A DNA stretch of 64,000 nucleotides from the NCBI GenBank assembly GCA_965221585.1, contig OZ244898.1:2666001-2730000 (forward strand). Reading direction: 5' to 3'. Shown one piece after another: positions 26,523-35,138 of the stretch. Numbering within the stretch: the stretch's first letter is position 1; every line of letters starts with the position of its first letter. Made by a program: the position numbers and the translations under genes. Origin of the DNA: VXYK01 sp965221585 (GTDB lineage Bacteria; Actinomycetota; Acidimicrobiia; Acidimicrobiales; Aldehydirespiratoraceae). The notes beneath the pieces are model-generated. The model saw only the letters and a list, made by a program, of their open reading frames with translations. It was not told the DNA's origin and made no database searches.

Positions 26523-27736
26523 CTCCGACTCTCACCGACGAACAACTCGCGCTGCAGCACCGGGCGCGCGAACTGGCCAACGAGGTGATCGCTCCTCGCG
26601 CCGCCGAGATCGATGAGAGCGAACAGTATCCGTGGGCCAACGTGGCCGCGCTCAGCGACGCCGGGTTTGTGGGAATGACCATCCCCGCGGAATTCGGAGG
26701 ACCCGGCCGACCGCTGCTCGATGCAGTGATCGTTGTCGAGGAGATGGCCAAAGTCTGCGGGGTCACCGGCAGGATCGCGGTGGAGTGCAACATGGGCGCT
26801 ATCTCAGCAGTCATGGCCTACGGCACCGACGACCAGCGCAGACGGGCCGCTGAATTGGTGCTGGCCGGGGACAAACCAGCGATCTGCATCACCGAACCCG
26901 ACGCCGGCAGCGCAGCTTCGGAGATGACCACCCGCGCCGAGCAACGTGGCGGCCGCTACATCATCAACGGCACCAAGCATTGGATCACCGGTGCGGGGGT
27001 ATCGAAACTCCACCTGATCTTCGCTCGGGTCTTCGACGAGGACGGTCAGGAGCAGGGGATTGGCGGGTTCTTGGCGATCCGTGATGAGACCCCCGGCCTG
27101 TCCTTCGGAAGACGCGAGCCGACCATGGGCCTTCGTGGGATTCCCGAGCGTGAGGTGATCCTTGAAGACGCCGAGGTCGGCGACGACATGGTGTTGTTGC
27201 CTCCCAGCGGGTTCAGGCGTGGTTTTGCGGACCTGATGAACGCCTACAACACCCAACGTGTGGGGGCGGGCACGGTGGCGTTGGGGCTGGCGGCAGGTGC
27301 CTGCGAACTCGCAGTGGAGTATGTCAAGCAACGCCGGCAGTTCGGTCGGCCGATCGCCGAGTTCCAAGGGCTGCAGTGGATGGTCGCGGACATGTCGACT
27401 CGGCTCGAAGCCGCCAGGAGCCTCACTCATCGAGCGGCTGTGTCGTGCGGTCCAGGCCACGGTTCCTTTCCTGATCCGACGCTTGCCGCTCAGGCGAAGC
27501 TCTTCACCGCTGAGACATCCATCGACGTGGTCAGCGATGCCTTGCAGCTGTTCGGAGCGGCTGGTTATTCACGGCGCAATCCCCTGGAGCGCATGTACCG
27601 CGATGTGCGCATGTTCACCATCGGCGGAGGTACCGCCCAGATCCTACGCACCGTTGTGGCGTCCCGCGTGCTGGAGATGAAGCTCCCCCAGACCCGCGAC
27701 GGTTTCACCCGTCTCGCCCAAGACACTGTGCCATAA
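26519..27736 (+). CDS. acyl-CoA dehydrogenase family protein
   Basis: FAD flavoprotein of 405 residues. Seen: ICITEPDAGSAASEM (FAD and substrate side), YVKQRRQFGRPIAEFQGLQ and the C-terminal FTIGGGTAQILR. The medium-chain catalytic Glu position holds Gly here; in the long-chain and isovaleryl types the base lies elsewhere, so the enzyme may still be active. It is the last gene of the long plus operon. A short inverted repeat at 27731-27747 spans its stop and the end of the converging MarR gene. Confidence 0.92.
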   Translation: MTPTLTDEQLALQHRARELANEVIAPRAAEIDESEQYPWANVAALSDAGFVGMTIPAEFGGPGRPLLDAVIVVEEMAKVCGVTGRIAVECNMGAISAVMAYGTDDQRRRAAELVLAGDKPAICITEPDAGSAASEMTTRAEQRGGRYIINGTKHWITGAGVSKLHLIFARVFDEDGQEQGIGGFLAIRDETPGLSFGRREPTMGLRGIPEREVILEDAEVGDDMVLLPPSGFRRGFADLMNAYNTQRVGAGTVALGLAAGACELAVEYVKQRRQFGRPIAEFQGLQWMVADMSTRLEAARSLTHRAAVSCGPGHGSFPDPTLAAQAKLFTAETSIDVVSDALQLFGAAGYSRRNPLERMYRDVRMFTIGGGTAQILRTVVASRVLEMKLPQTRDGFTRLAQDTVP

Positions 27737-27747
27737 CCGGGCTATGG
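27731..27747. terminator. short hairpin at convergent gene ends (weak)
   Basis: CCATA, seven-base loop, TATGG, between the converging stops at 27736 and 27742. There is no T-tract on either side, so it is at best a weak bidirectional stop. Confidence 0.25.
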
Positions 27748-28233
27748 CTGCGCGTTGCTGGTCACGAGGCGAAGGAGACGGGCCAGCTCTCGCTTCTCTT
27801 CAAGGGAGAGCCCTTCAGACATGGCCGTCTCATAGGCATTGAACCGCGGAAAAAGATCTTCGATCAGCGCCAGGCCATCTGCGGTGAGCGCAACGGTTAC
27901 TTTGCGTCGGTCGGTCTCGACCCGTTCCCGTTCCACGAGCTCCTGTCGTTCGAGCGTCGTGAGCATGCCGGTGAGAGTGCCTTTGGCCAACCCGCACTCC
28001 GCTGCCAGACGGGCGGTGTCCATCTGCCCCCAAACCCACAGAACCCACAGGATCGTGAACCCGCCCCATGACAGGTTGTGCTGCGCCAGGACCTCCCGCT
28101 CGGCTCGGCGACGCACAGCCGTGGCGGCTCTGTAGATGTTGGATATGGCGTGCAACGAATCGAAATCAAGTTGCCTGTCCCCAAGACGCTTTCGGATGTC
28201 ACGCTCAGCTGCCAGGAAGTCCTCGCCGTTCAT
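27742..28233 (-). CDS. MarR-family transcriptional regulator
   Basis: A winged-helix regulator of about 163 residues. Seen: the recognition-helix region AAECGLAKGTLTGMLTTLE and the wing VETDRRKVTVALTADG with the family's conserved Asp-Arg-Arg. I use ATG 28233 (MNGEDF), with GAAGG four bases upstream; TTG at 28293 would add 20 residues and leave only 12 bases to the palindrome. It is transcribed away from the FAH gene, with palindrome D between them, as expected for autoregulation. It is the leading candidate for the regulator of all four palindromes. Confidence 0.9.
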   Translation of the reverse strand: MNGEDFLAAERDIRKRLGDRQLDFDSLHAISNIYRAATAVRRRAEREVLAQHNLSWGGFTILWVLWVWGQMDTARLAAECGLAKGTLTGMLTTLERQELVERERVETDRRKVTVALTADGLALIEDLFPRFNAYETAMSEGLSLEEKRELARLLRLVTSNAQP

Positions 28234-28304
28234 TGAGCCTTCGTTCTCGGTCAAGTTCTCGTCGCCCTCCAGGCACCAACCATACGAGATCAACTTGAAT
28301 GCAA

Positions 28305-28328
28305 GGATCGTTCGGTACCAAAAGATCC
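28305..28328. promoter_or_regulatory. operator-like palindrome, site D
   Basis: Core GTTCGGTACCAAAA (28310-28323) within a 24-base inverted repeat in which 10 of 12 half-site positions match. It lies between the MarR start and the FAH start at 28353, so one site could control both directions. It shares the core with sites A to C. Confidence 0.72.
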
Positions 28329-28352
28329 CTCCATTGGCTATTGTCGCAGGCT

Positions 28353-29321
28353 ATGAGCGAATACCGCCGTGTCCTTGTCGATGGCTATCCGACACTCACG
28401 CAGCGCCACGGCGACGAGTTGATCGCCGGCGACGGTCGCCGCGTGCAACTGGCAGAGGCCGTGCATCTTGCACCTGTCGAACCGCAGAAGATCATCTGCA
28501 TACACCTCAACTATCGCAGCAGAGTCGACGAGTTCATGACGAAACTCCCCGCCGCTCCCACCTACTTCCACAAGCCGGTAACTGCGCTGTGCGGGCACGG
28601 CGCCGATGTCGTTCGGCCCGACGGCTGCCAATGGCTCAATTACGAAGGCGAGATAGCCATCGTGATCGGCAGGACCTGTCGCAATGTCTCACCCGCTGAG
28701 GCCGGCGACTACATCGCGGGCTACTCGGTCGCCAACGACTATGGGCTGCACGACTTTCGTGACACCGACGCCGGATCGATGCTGCGGGTGAAGGGCAGCG
28801 ACACCCTCTGCCCGGTTGGTCCTGGGCTCGTGACCGACTGGGACTTTCGAGGCAAACGAATCCAGACCCTGGTGAACGGCGAGGTCCGCCAGCACGCCAC
28901 CACCGATGAGATGGAGTGGGACATGCACTACATCGTGGCCGACATCGCCCGCACCATCACGCTGTTGCCGGGTGACATCCTGTTGTCGGGAACGCCCGCC
29001 AATTCGCGGACTGTATACCCGGGTGACGTTGTTTCTGTTTCGGTCGAGGGCCTTGGCGAGTTGACCAACAGGATCGTCAGCGGACCAACACCGGTCCGGA
29101 CTGATGTGGGGGCCCAACCCAGCGATTCTGAAGAGGTGCGCTCCACCGCGCTTGGCGGAGACTGGGAGTTCCGGGGCATCCGGGCGCCGCTCGGCCCCGG
29201 CGCCAAACACTACGACAGCGCTGTGCCTTCGCCGGACGCGGTGCTTTCGCCGGGCGTAGCCGGAGCCGAGGAAGCCGGAGCGCGATCCCCAGAGGCGGCT
29301 GGAGAGTCCAGTAATGAGTGA
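28353..29321 (+). CDS. fumarylacetoacetate hydrolase-family protein
   Basis: FAH-fold enzyme of 322 residues; the family hydrolyses or decarboxylates/isomerises keto-dioic acids from aromatic ring cleavage. Seen: metal-site Glu in NYEGEIAIVIG, the segment ANDYGLHDFR, and the C-terminal PGDILLSGTPANSRTVYPGD. Beyond about residue 250 it has an extra tail, rich in Ala, Ser, Pro and Glu, that most homologues lack. ATG 28353 lies 25 bases after palindrome D. With the ALDH (8-base overlap) and the extradiol dioxygenase at 8634 it resembles the homoprotocatechuate meta-cleavage set (HpaD, HpaE, HpaG). Confidence 0.88.
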   Translation: MSEYRRVLVDGYPTLTQRHGDELIAGDGRRVQLAEAVHLAPVEPQKIICIHLNYRSRVDEFMTKLPAAPTYFHKPVTALCGHGADVVRPDGCQWLNYEGEIAIVIGRTCRNVSPAEAGDYIAGYSVANDYGLHDFRDTDAGSMLRVKGSDTLCPVGPGLVTDWDFRGKRIQTLVNGEVRQHATTDEMEWDMHYIVADIARTITLLPGDILLSGTPANSRTVYPGDVVSVSVEGLGELTNRIVSGPTPVRTDVGAQPSDSEEVRSTALGGDWEFRGIRAPLGPGAKHYDSAVPSPDAVLSPGVAGAEEAGARSPEAAGESSNE

Positions 29322-30780
29322 GCCGCTTCGGGCTGACATCGACGGAGTCTCGGTTCGAACCGGGCATCTGATCGGAGGTGAATGGGTTGGTTCGAGTTCA
29401 ACCTTCGAGACTCGCTCGCCGCTGGACTGGGACAACCTTCATCTCGCAGACATCGCCCGCGGTGACGCCGCGACCGCCGACGCGGCGGTAAGCGCAGCGG
29501 TAGGGGGATTCGAAGCGTGGGGCCGGACAACCGCGACGCAACGGGCCGAGGTGCTGCACCGGTTGGCTGACTTGATCGACGAGAACACCGATGAGATCGC
29601 TCATGTCGAGTGTCTCGACATGGGGTTTCTCGAAGAGTCGATGAAGCTCCGGCTGGTGGGCCGGGGCGCGCTCAACTTCCGTACGTACGCAGACTTGACA
29701 GCGGCGCACGAAGAGCGACTCTGGGACGCCAAAGGCATGGCCAATGCCGTGCAGCGGATGCCTGCTGGACCGGCGGTGGTGATCACCCCTTGGAACGCGC
29801 CGTTCATGCTCGCCACCTGGAAGCTGGCCCCAGCACTGGCCGCCGGGAACTCGGTGATCCACAAACCGGCCGAGTGGTCTCCGTTGAGCGCAGCGCTACT
29901 CGCCGAGTTAGCTGTGGAAGCGGGACTTCCGGCCGGTGCGTACAACCTCGTGCAGGGGATCGGGGCCGAAGTCGGAGCCGCTCTGGTTGCTGACCCGCGC
30001 GTTCGTCGCATCAGCTTCACCGGGTCGCCCGCAACCGGCCGTCTGATAGGCAAGTCGGCAGCAGAGAATATCGTGCCGTTCACCGCCGAGTTGGGCGGCA
30101 AGGGACCGTTCATCGTGTTCGAAGACGCTGATCTGGACCTGGCCGCCCACAAAGCCGCCTGGCAGTTCGACGACTCAGGTCAGGTATGCCTGGCGGGTAC
30201 CCGACTACTGGTTCAACGCTCGATCCGCGAACCGTTCCTGGAGCGGTTCAACCACCATACCGATCAGCTGGTTCTCGGCGACTCCCGCGATCCGACAACG
30301 GATATCGCGCCGTCGGTGCATCCCGACCATCGCCGGCGGGTACACGAATTTGTGGAGAGGGCGAGAACCGCTGGTGACACAGTCGTGCGCGGCGGAAGCA
30401 TGCTGGAAGGGTCGCTGCATTACGAACCGACCCTGATCGAACCTGTCTCGAACGACAGCGAGGTGGTCCAGAGCGAAGTTTTCGGGCCGGTGCTCACCTT
30501 CCAGACCTTCGACGATGAGGCCGAAGCGGTCCAGCTCGCCAACTCGACCCGCTACGGCTTGTCGGCCGTCGTCTACACCAGTTCGCGGCAACGGGCCGAA
30601 CGAGTCGGCACGGCGATCCGCGCTGGGGTGGTCTGGGTCAACACGTTTCTTGCACGCGATCTCACCGCGCCCTTCGGCGGCACAGGCATCTCCGGTATCG
30701 GACGTGAGGGCGGTGACTACGCTCTCGACTTCCACAGCGACCTGAAGACGCTGATGGTTCTCGACGACACGACTTCATGA
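29314..30780 (+). CDS. aldehyde dehydrogenase
   Basis: ALDH-superfamily enzyme of 488 residues. Seen: the base region AELGGKGPFIVFEDAD, the nucleophile in DSGQVCLAGTRLLV, TPWNAPFMLATWKLAPALA and EVFGPVLTFQ. It overlaps the FAH gene and so shares its promoter and palindrome D. The pairing suggests oxidation of a muconic-semialdehyde-type product, as by HpaE, but general aldehyde oxidation cannot be excluded. Confidence 0.92.
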   Translation: MSEPLRADIDGVSVRTGHLIGGEWVGSSSTFETRSPLDWDNLHLADIARGDAATADAAVSAAVGGFEAWGRTTATQRAEVLHRLADLIDENTDEIAHVECLDMGFLEESMKLRLVGRGALNFRTYADLTAAHEERLWDAKGMANAVQRMPAGPAVVITPWNAPFMLATWKLAPALAAGNSVIHKPAEWSPLSAALLAELAVEAGLPAGAYNLVQGIGAEVGAALVADPRVRRISFTGSPATGRLIGKSAAENIVPFTAELGGKGPFIVFEDADLDLAAHKAAWQFDDSGQVCLAGTRLLVQRSIREPFLERFNHHTDQLVLGDSRDPTTDIAPSVHPDHRRRVHEFVERARTAGDTVVRGGSMLEGSLHYEPTLIEPVSNDSEVVQSEVFGPVLTFQTFDDEAEAVQLANSTRYGLSAVVYTSSRQRAERVGTAIRAGVVWVNTFLARDLTAPFGGTGISGIGREGGDYALDFHSDLKTLMVLDDTTS

Positions 30781-30828
30781 TCCACCGTCCCGTAACCTTG
30801 TGAGAAGAATCCACACCAAGGAGTCGAG

Positions 30829-31440
30829 ATGGTAAATCACATCTTCCGTCGGCGCGATCTTGGAGCCTTGGACGCGTGCCTCTGTCTAGCAATCCTGGTT
30901 GCCGCAGTATTCACCTGGACCGAGCGATCAGTAGTCGCAGACCCCGACTTTGAACTCACCAGAAGCTGGGAATGGCAACTGTGGCAACTCCCGCCCCTTG
31001 TCGTCTCGATCATCGGCGTCTTGATTCTGTGGCGCAACACCCATCGCGTCTGTTGGGTGCGCACTCTGGCCCTATCGCTTCTCGCCGTGAGCATCCTGAT
31101 CAATCAATACAGCGACACCTTCGGCGACCAAGCCCTCAACGTCTGGTACACCATCGACCCGCTGTTCATCGCCTTCGCGGTCGTGGCCGTGATCAAGGCG
31201 TGGGGACTGCGCAAGGAACCGGGACCAACGGCCATCACCGCACGGTTGGTGGCGGTCACCGCCACAGCGCTCGGCGTCGCCCTGTTCATCTACGCGTACC
31301 TGACCAACGACAACGAGACCGCCTTTGAGGTAATCGACCCACTGATCATCCTGGCGCTGCTGGCCTGGGCCATCGCCGCGCGCCGCGTCGAAGTCGACGT
31401 TGCCCCCGACGGAGCATCCGAAGTGGCTGGGCGCCGCTAG
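30829..31440 (+). CDS. multi-pass membrane protein of unknown function
   Basis: A 203-residue protein I do not recognise. About five hydrophobic helices are visible (roughly 13-33, 52-66, 78-92, 107-121, 134-153), with a further hydrophobic stretch at 165-185. AAGGAG stands seven bases before the ATG. Intramembrane Trp and Tyr are frequent, and no catalytic motif is seen. It lies alone between the ALDH and the cupin genes, with 48 and 23 bases either side. Confidence 0.7.
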   Translation: MVNHIFRRRDLGALDACLCLAILVAAVFTWTERSVVADPDFELTRSWEWQLWQLPPLVVSIIGVLILWRNTHRVCWVRTLALSLLAVSILINQYSDTFGDQALNVWYTIDPLFIAFAVVAVIKAWGLRKEPGPTAITARLVAVTATALGVALFIYAYLTNDNETAFEVIDPLIILALLAWAIAARRVEVDVAPDGASEVAGRR

Positions 31441-31463
31441 TTGGTCTGGGTCACAATGGACTC

Positions 31464-31886
31464 ATGACTATTCCCGAAGGACCTGTCTTCGCTCTCGATT
31501 CCAACCTGATCCATCTCGGACTGGGGGCCACAGCAGAGGTCGAACCGCATTTCACCGGTGAGCTGAGCTGGTACGGCGACTACACCCAACGTCACGCCGG
31601 CGACGGTGCAGAAGGCCGCCTCGTTGCCATGCACTCCTTCAGCGAACCGTGGGACGTTTGGGAGATGCACCCGCTGGGCCACGAGGTCGTGGTGTGCACC
31701 GCCGGCGAGATGACCCTGCACCAAGAGCTGCCCGACGGAACTCAACAGTCGGCCACCATCGGCGCAGGCGAATACGTCATCAACGCCCCAGGCGTCTGGC
31801 ACACCGCCGATGTCGCCGAGCACGCCACTGCCCTGTTCATCACCGCCGGTCTCGACACCCAACACCGCCCCCGGTCAACCACATAG
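31464..31886 (+). CDS. small cupin-domain protein
   Basis: A single conserved beta-barrel protein of 140 residues. Seen: the second-motif-like IGAGEYVINAPGVWHTADV, with the metal-type His, and the first-motif-like WEMHPLGHEVVVCTAGEM. It has no fused DNA-binding domain. Such proteins are isomerases, dioxygenases or ligand sensors, and the reaction cannot be told. It is 18 bases upstream of the hydroxyacid dehydrogenase gene and probably in its operon. Confidence 0.78.
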   Translation: MTIPEGPVFALDSNLIHLGLGATAEVEPHFTGELSWYGDYTQRHAGDGAEGRLVAMHSFSEPWDVWEMHPLGHEVVVCTAGEMTLHQELPDGTQQSATIGAGEYVINAPGVWHTADVAEHATALFITAGLDTQHRPRSTT

Positions 31887-31904
31887 AGGATTGCGACGTA
31901 GGCG

Positions 31905-32903
31905 ATGGTCAAGATCGTGCACATCGTAGGGGGCCCCCGAAACCGCGATGTCTGGACCGATGAGTTCGTCGCGGCGTTGGCCGCGCTGGGCGAGCTCACG
32001 ATGCGAGAGCGCACCGGTCCGCTAGCCGACGAGGACATCACCTCCCTTGTCCGAGCGCACGATGTGGCCATCGTCGGTTGGGACTCCTACGGCCTTCCCG
32101 CCACGCTGGCCGACGACCCGGGCGAGCTGCGGTACGTGTGCAGCTACTCGGGAACGATTCGCCACACCGTTCCACGTCAGCTGATCGAAGCCGGGATCAC
32201 GGTCTCGAACTGGGGCCCGCTGGCCGGCGACGGTGTGGCCGAGGGCGCTATGGCCCTGCTGTTGGCAGGCCTGAAGGAGTTGCCACGGTTCGGAGGTGCA
32301 CAGCGGAGCGGCGAGTGGGGCATCGATGGCGACCGAATCGGGAACCTGCGTGGACTCCGCGTCGGAATCTACGGTCTCGGTTACGTGGGCTGTCGGTTCG
32401 TCGACCTGCTCCGCCCGTTCGGCGCCCGCATGATGGGCTTCGATCCCTACGTCACTGAATTCCCCGACGATGTGGATCGGGCAGATTCCCTGCTTGAGCT
32501 GTGCGACTTTGCCGAGGCGTTGGTGGTTCACGCCGGGCTGTCTGCTGAAACCCGTTCGACGATTGGCCGCGAGTGCCTGGCCCGGCTGATAGATGGCGCG
32601 ATGGTCGTGAACACCGCAAGGGGGGAGATCTTCGATCAGGGGGCGCTCTTCGATGAGCTGGCATCAGGACGAATCCGCGCCGGGCTCGACGTGTTGGACC
32701 CCGATCACCTCGATTCTGAGCACCCCCTTCGGGCTGCCGACAATGTGATTCTCACCTTTCACCAGATCAGCTCCTCCCATTGGCCGGAGCGTCCAGGGCT
32801 GAACCCGATGCAGCAGCTGGTAGTTGACCAGATCGACCGATTCCGGCGAGGGGAAGCGGTGCTGCACCAGTTCGACCTCGACCGATTCGACCGCAGCACC
32901 TGA
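31905..32903 (+). CDS. D-isomer-specific 2-hydroxyacid dehydrogenase
   Basis: NAD-dependent oxidoreductase of 332 residues interconverting 2-keto and D-2-hydroxy acids. Seen: the NAD fold GIYGLGYVGCRF at about 154-165, the substrate Arg in VVNTARGEIFDQGAL, and the C-terminal FHQISSSHWP. It is in the same run as the cupin and the TIM-barrel gene (five-base gap). A second, more divergent member of the family is at 40360-41283. Confidence 0.9.
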   Translation: MVKIVHIVGGPRNRDVWTDEFVAALAALGELTMRERTGPLADEDITSLVRAHDVAIVGWDSYGLPATLADDPGELRYVCSYSGTIRHTVPRQLIEAGITVSNWGPLAGDGVAEGAMALLLAGLKELPRFGGAQRSGEWGIDGDRIGNLRGLRVGIYGLGYVGCRFVDLLRPFGARMMGFDPYVTEFPDDVDRADSLLELCDFAEALVVHAGLSAETRSTIGRECLARLIDGAMVVNTARGEIFDQGALFDELASGRIRAGLDVLDPDHLDSEHPLRAADNVILTFHQISSSHWPERPGLNPMQQLVVDQIDRFRRGEAVLHQFDLDRFDRST

Positions 32904-32908
32904 TCACC

Positions 32909-33727
32909 ATGGCTGCCTCCTCGCCCCAACCCCGCAGTCCTGAGCCCCGCGTACTGCTGGGTACCGTCAATATTGAACCCAACCGCTGGGGGCTCGCGGT
33001 CCATGGCGGCATGCCGGTCTCGTTGCCCAGAGACTGGGTTCCTCTACTGGAAGACGCGGGATTCGACGGGCTCGAGCTGTGGGAGCGACACGCCCGCTCG
33101 GTGGACGCTGACGACCTTGCCGCACTGGATTCCGCCCCGGTGCCAGTGGTGGTGTTCAACAGCTACGCGAGCTGGGATCCTGAGAGCGACAAATATCGCG
33201 ACAGAGCGGCCCGCTGGGTTGAGCGGTTCGGCGCGACGGGTGTCAAGTTCAACGTCGGCGCCGACCCCGAGATGGAAGCCGAATTCACAGAGCGCCTCGC
33301 CCGCTTCGACGCCAGAGTCCCGGCCGGGGTCCGGCTCATCTGCGAGTGCCACCGCAACACGCTGGCCGAGACTCCCTCGGTGGCACTTCGCATGTTCGAG
33401 AGTGTCGGCGGGTCCGACCGGACGCAAGCGACCGTCCATGTCCACCCGCACATCGACCCGGGGTTGGAGGAGGCGCTGGACGTGCTCGGCGAGCGTGTGA
33501 CGCACGTTCATGTCCAGATGCGAACGGTTGAACCGGAGATCAAACCAGAGGACTTGGCGGATCAGATTGTTGATCAGGTGGAGTTGATCCGCGACCGCGG
33601 TGCACCGCAGACATGGACCATCGAGTTCTCCCACGGGGTAGGAACCGACAGCCATGACACCGTCGACTGGATTCTCCCGAACGCGATCCGCGACGCTACC
33701 GCGGTCCGGCTCGCTCTCCGCCTCTGA
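32909..33727 (+). CDS. sugar phosphate isomerase/epimerase-like TIM-barrel protein
   Basis: A 272-residue protein of the xylose-isomerase-like (AP-endonuclease-2) TIM-barrel fold. Seen: LEDAGFDGLELW at the first metal-side strand, GVRLICECHRNTLAETP with Glu and His, and WTIEFSHGVG near the end, all in positions that bind a divalent metal in the family. No N-terminal signal. Its 3' end overlaps the converging oxidoreductase gene by 32 bases. Substrate unknown. Confidence 0.78.
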   Translation: MAASSPQPRSPEPRVLLGTVNIEPNRWGLAVHGGMPVSLPRDWVPLLEDAGFDGLELWERHARSVDADDLAALDSAPVPVVVFNSYASWDPESDKYRDRAARWVERFGATGVKFNVGADPEMEAEFTERLARFDARVPAGVRLICECHRNTLAETPSVALRMFESVGGSDRTQATVHVHPHIDPGLEEALDVLGERVTHVHVQMRTVEPEIKPEDLADQIVDQVELIRDRGAPQTWTIEFSHGVGTDSHDTVDWILPNAIRDATAVRLALRL

Positions 33728-35135
33728 GCAGCCGCGCTCTGGCCTCTTTCTTGAAGGCGGCGAGCTGGACACGTTCTTCTCGCTGCTTGTAGAAGTCGTC
33801 GAGCGGGTAGCACCCCGAGATGAGGCCGCCGCGGGGGGCGGTAGTGCAGTCGGAGAATGTGCGGCAGATGAGACGTCGGTCGAGTTGGCGGCCGGCCATC
33901 ACATCGGCGGGCATGTGCGGGTAGGACAAGATCATGCGGCCCAAACCGACGGCGTGGGCCGAGCCGTTGGTCACGAGGGCCTGGCCTGCGTTGGGCAGCC
34001 ACTCCTGGAGGTACGACAGGCCGGCGGCGACCACCGCCATGCTTGGGTGACGGCGGGTTGCCTCCGCGGTGGCAGCGATCAGCCGAGCCACCCCGACCAA
34101 GGGGTCTTCAGGGGGCTGGTAGCCGTCGGAGGGCGGGAAGTAGGCCGGTCGCTGGATGTGGGGGACGTAGTACGGGCTTCCCGCGGTGGCGCAGACCAGC
34201 CCCACCCCCAGTCCGGCCAGCATGTCGAGCACCCGGTGGGTCTCGGTCAGGTCGATGCCCGCTCCCGAACCGTCGCCTCCGAACGCCAGCGGGTAGGGGC
34301 CGGGGGTCTCGGGAACCCCGACGCCGCCGCTGCCCGCGGCGTGGGGGACGAAGTCGAACAGCGAAAGGCGCACGGCCACGCCCAGCTTGGGAACCCTGTC
34401 ACGGATCCCGGAGATGATCGATCGCAAGAACCGGGTGCGGCCCTCCAGGTCGCCGCCGTACCGACCGGGACGGTCTATTGCGGAGAGGAACTCGTGGCCC
34501 AGATAGCCGTGGCAGGCCTTGATGTCGACGAAGTCGAACCCCGCCTCCTGCGCCAGCACCGCCCGGTGGATGAACTGCGCGACCAGTTCGTCCAGCTCAT
34601 CATCAGAGAACACTTCGGCTGGGCCTGATGCCACTCGGGCGTCCAGCAGCGGGTGCTGGTACACGGTCCTGGGGGCTGGTCCGTCGGCGCTTGGCCGGGC
34701 GAACCGCCCGGAGTGGGTGAGCTGGAGAACTGTCACCTGGGACGGGTCGAGCCGGGATCGCAAAGCTGCGACATCGTCCACGGTGGTCTGGTCCAGCACC
34801 AGTTGATTGGGGTTGGCGCGGCCGTCATGGCGGACCGCGGTGGCCTCGCCCCACACCAGCCCGGCTCCGCTGGCCGCGAACCGATCCCAGCGGCGGCGGA
34901 CCAGATCGGACGGCCGCCCGTCGGCTTCTCCGTCCCAGCCTTCCATGGGCAGCACAGCCCAGCGGTTCGGGGCGGTCCTGGTGCCCATCGAGCCATCGCT
35001 GATGGTCAAAGATCGAGCCAGCGAACCGGCGGGATCCACCTCGTCATCGAGGGGGATTTCCACGCCGAGACCCTCGAGGTGGCTGCGCAGGGCGGCCACG
35101 GTCGCCAAGTTCTTGACCTGGGTCCAGCGGGGCAT
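33696..35135 (-). CDS. old yellow enzyme-family NADH:flavin oxidoreductase
   Basis: FMN-dependent TIM-barrel reductase of 479 residues. Seen: the flavin/substrate motif ACHGYLGHEFLS, LTHSGRFARP, and near the C-terminus CRTFSDCTTAPRGGLISGC, a cysteine pattern close to but not equal to the four-Cys Fe-S motif of dienoyl-CoA reductase relatives. There is no second (FAD/NAD) domain, so it is shorter than those enzymes. It lies three bases downstream of the DapA-like gene and forms a two-gene operon. It would reduce an activated C=C bond. Confidence 0.88.
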   Translation of the reverse strand: MPRWTQVKNLATVAALRSHLEGLGVEIPLDDEVDPAGSLARSLTISDGSMGTRTAPNRWAVLPMEGWDGEADGRPSDLVRRRWDRFAASGAGLVWGEATAVRHDGRANPNQLVLDQTTVDDVAALRSRLDPSQVTVLQLTHSGRFARPSADGPAPRTVYQHPLLDARVASGPAEVFSDDELDELVAQFIHRAVLAQEAGFDFVDIKACHGYLGHEFLSAIDRPGRYGGDLEGRTRFLRSIISGIRDRVPKLGVAVRLSLFDFVPHAAGSGGVGVPETPGPYPLAFGGDGSGAGIDLTETHRVLDMLAGLGVGLVCATAGSPYYVPHIQRPAYFPPSDGYQPPEDPLVGVARLIAATAEATRRHPSMAVVAAGLSYLQEWLPNAGQALVTNGSAHAVGLGRMILSYPHMPADVMAGRQLDRRLICRTFSDCTTAPRGGLISGCYPLDDFYKQREERVQLAAFKKEARARLLRGGERAGPR

Positions 35136-35138
35136 GGG

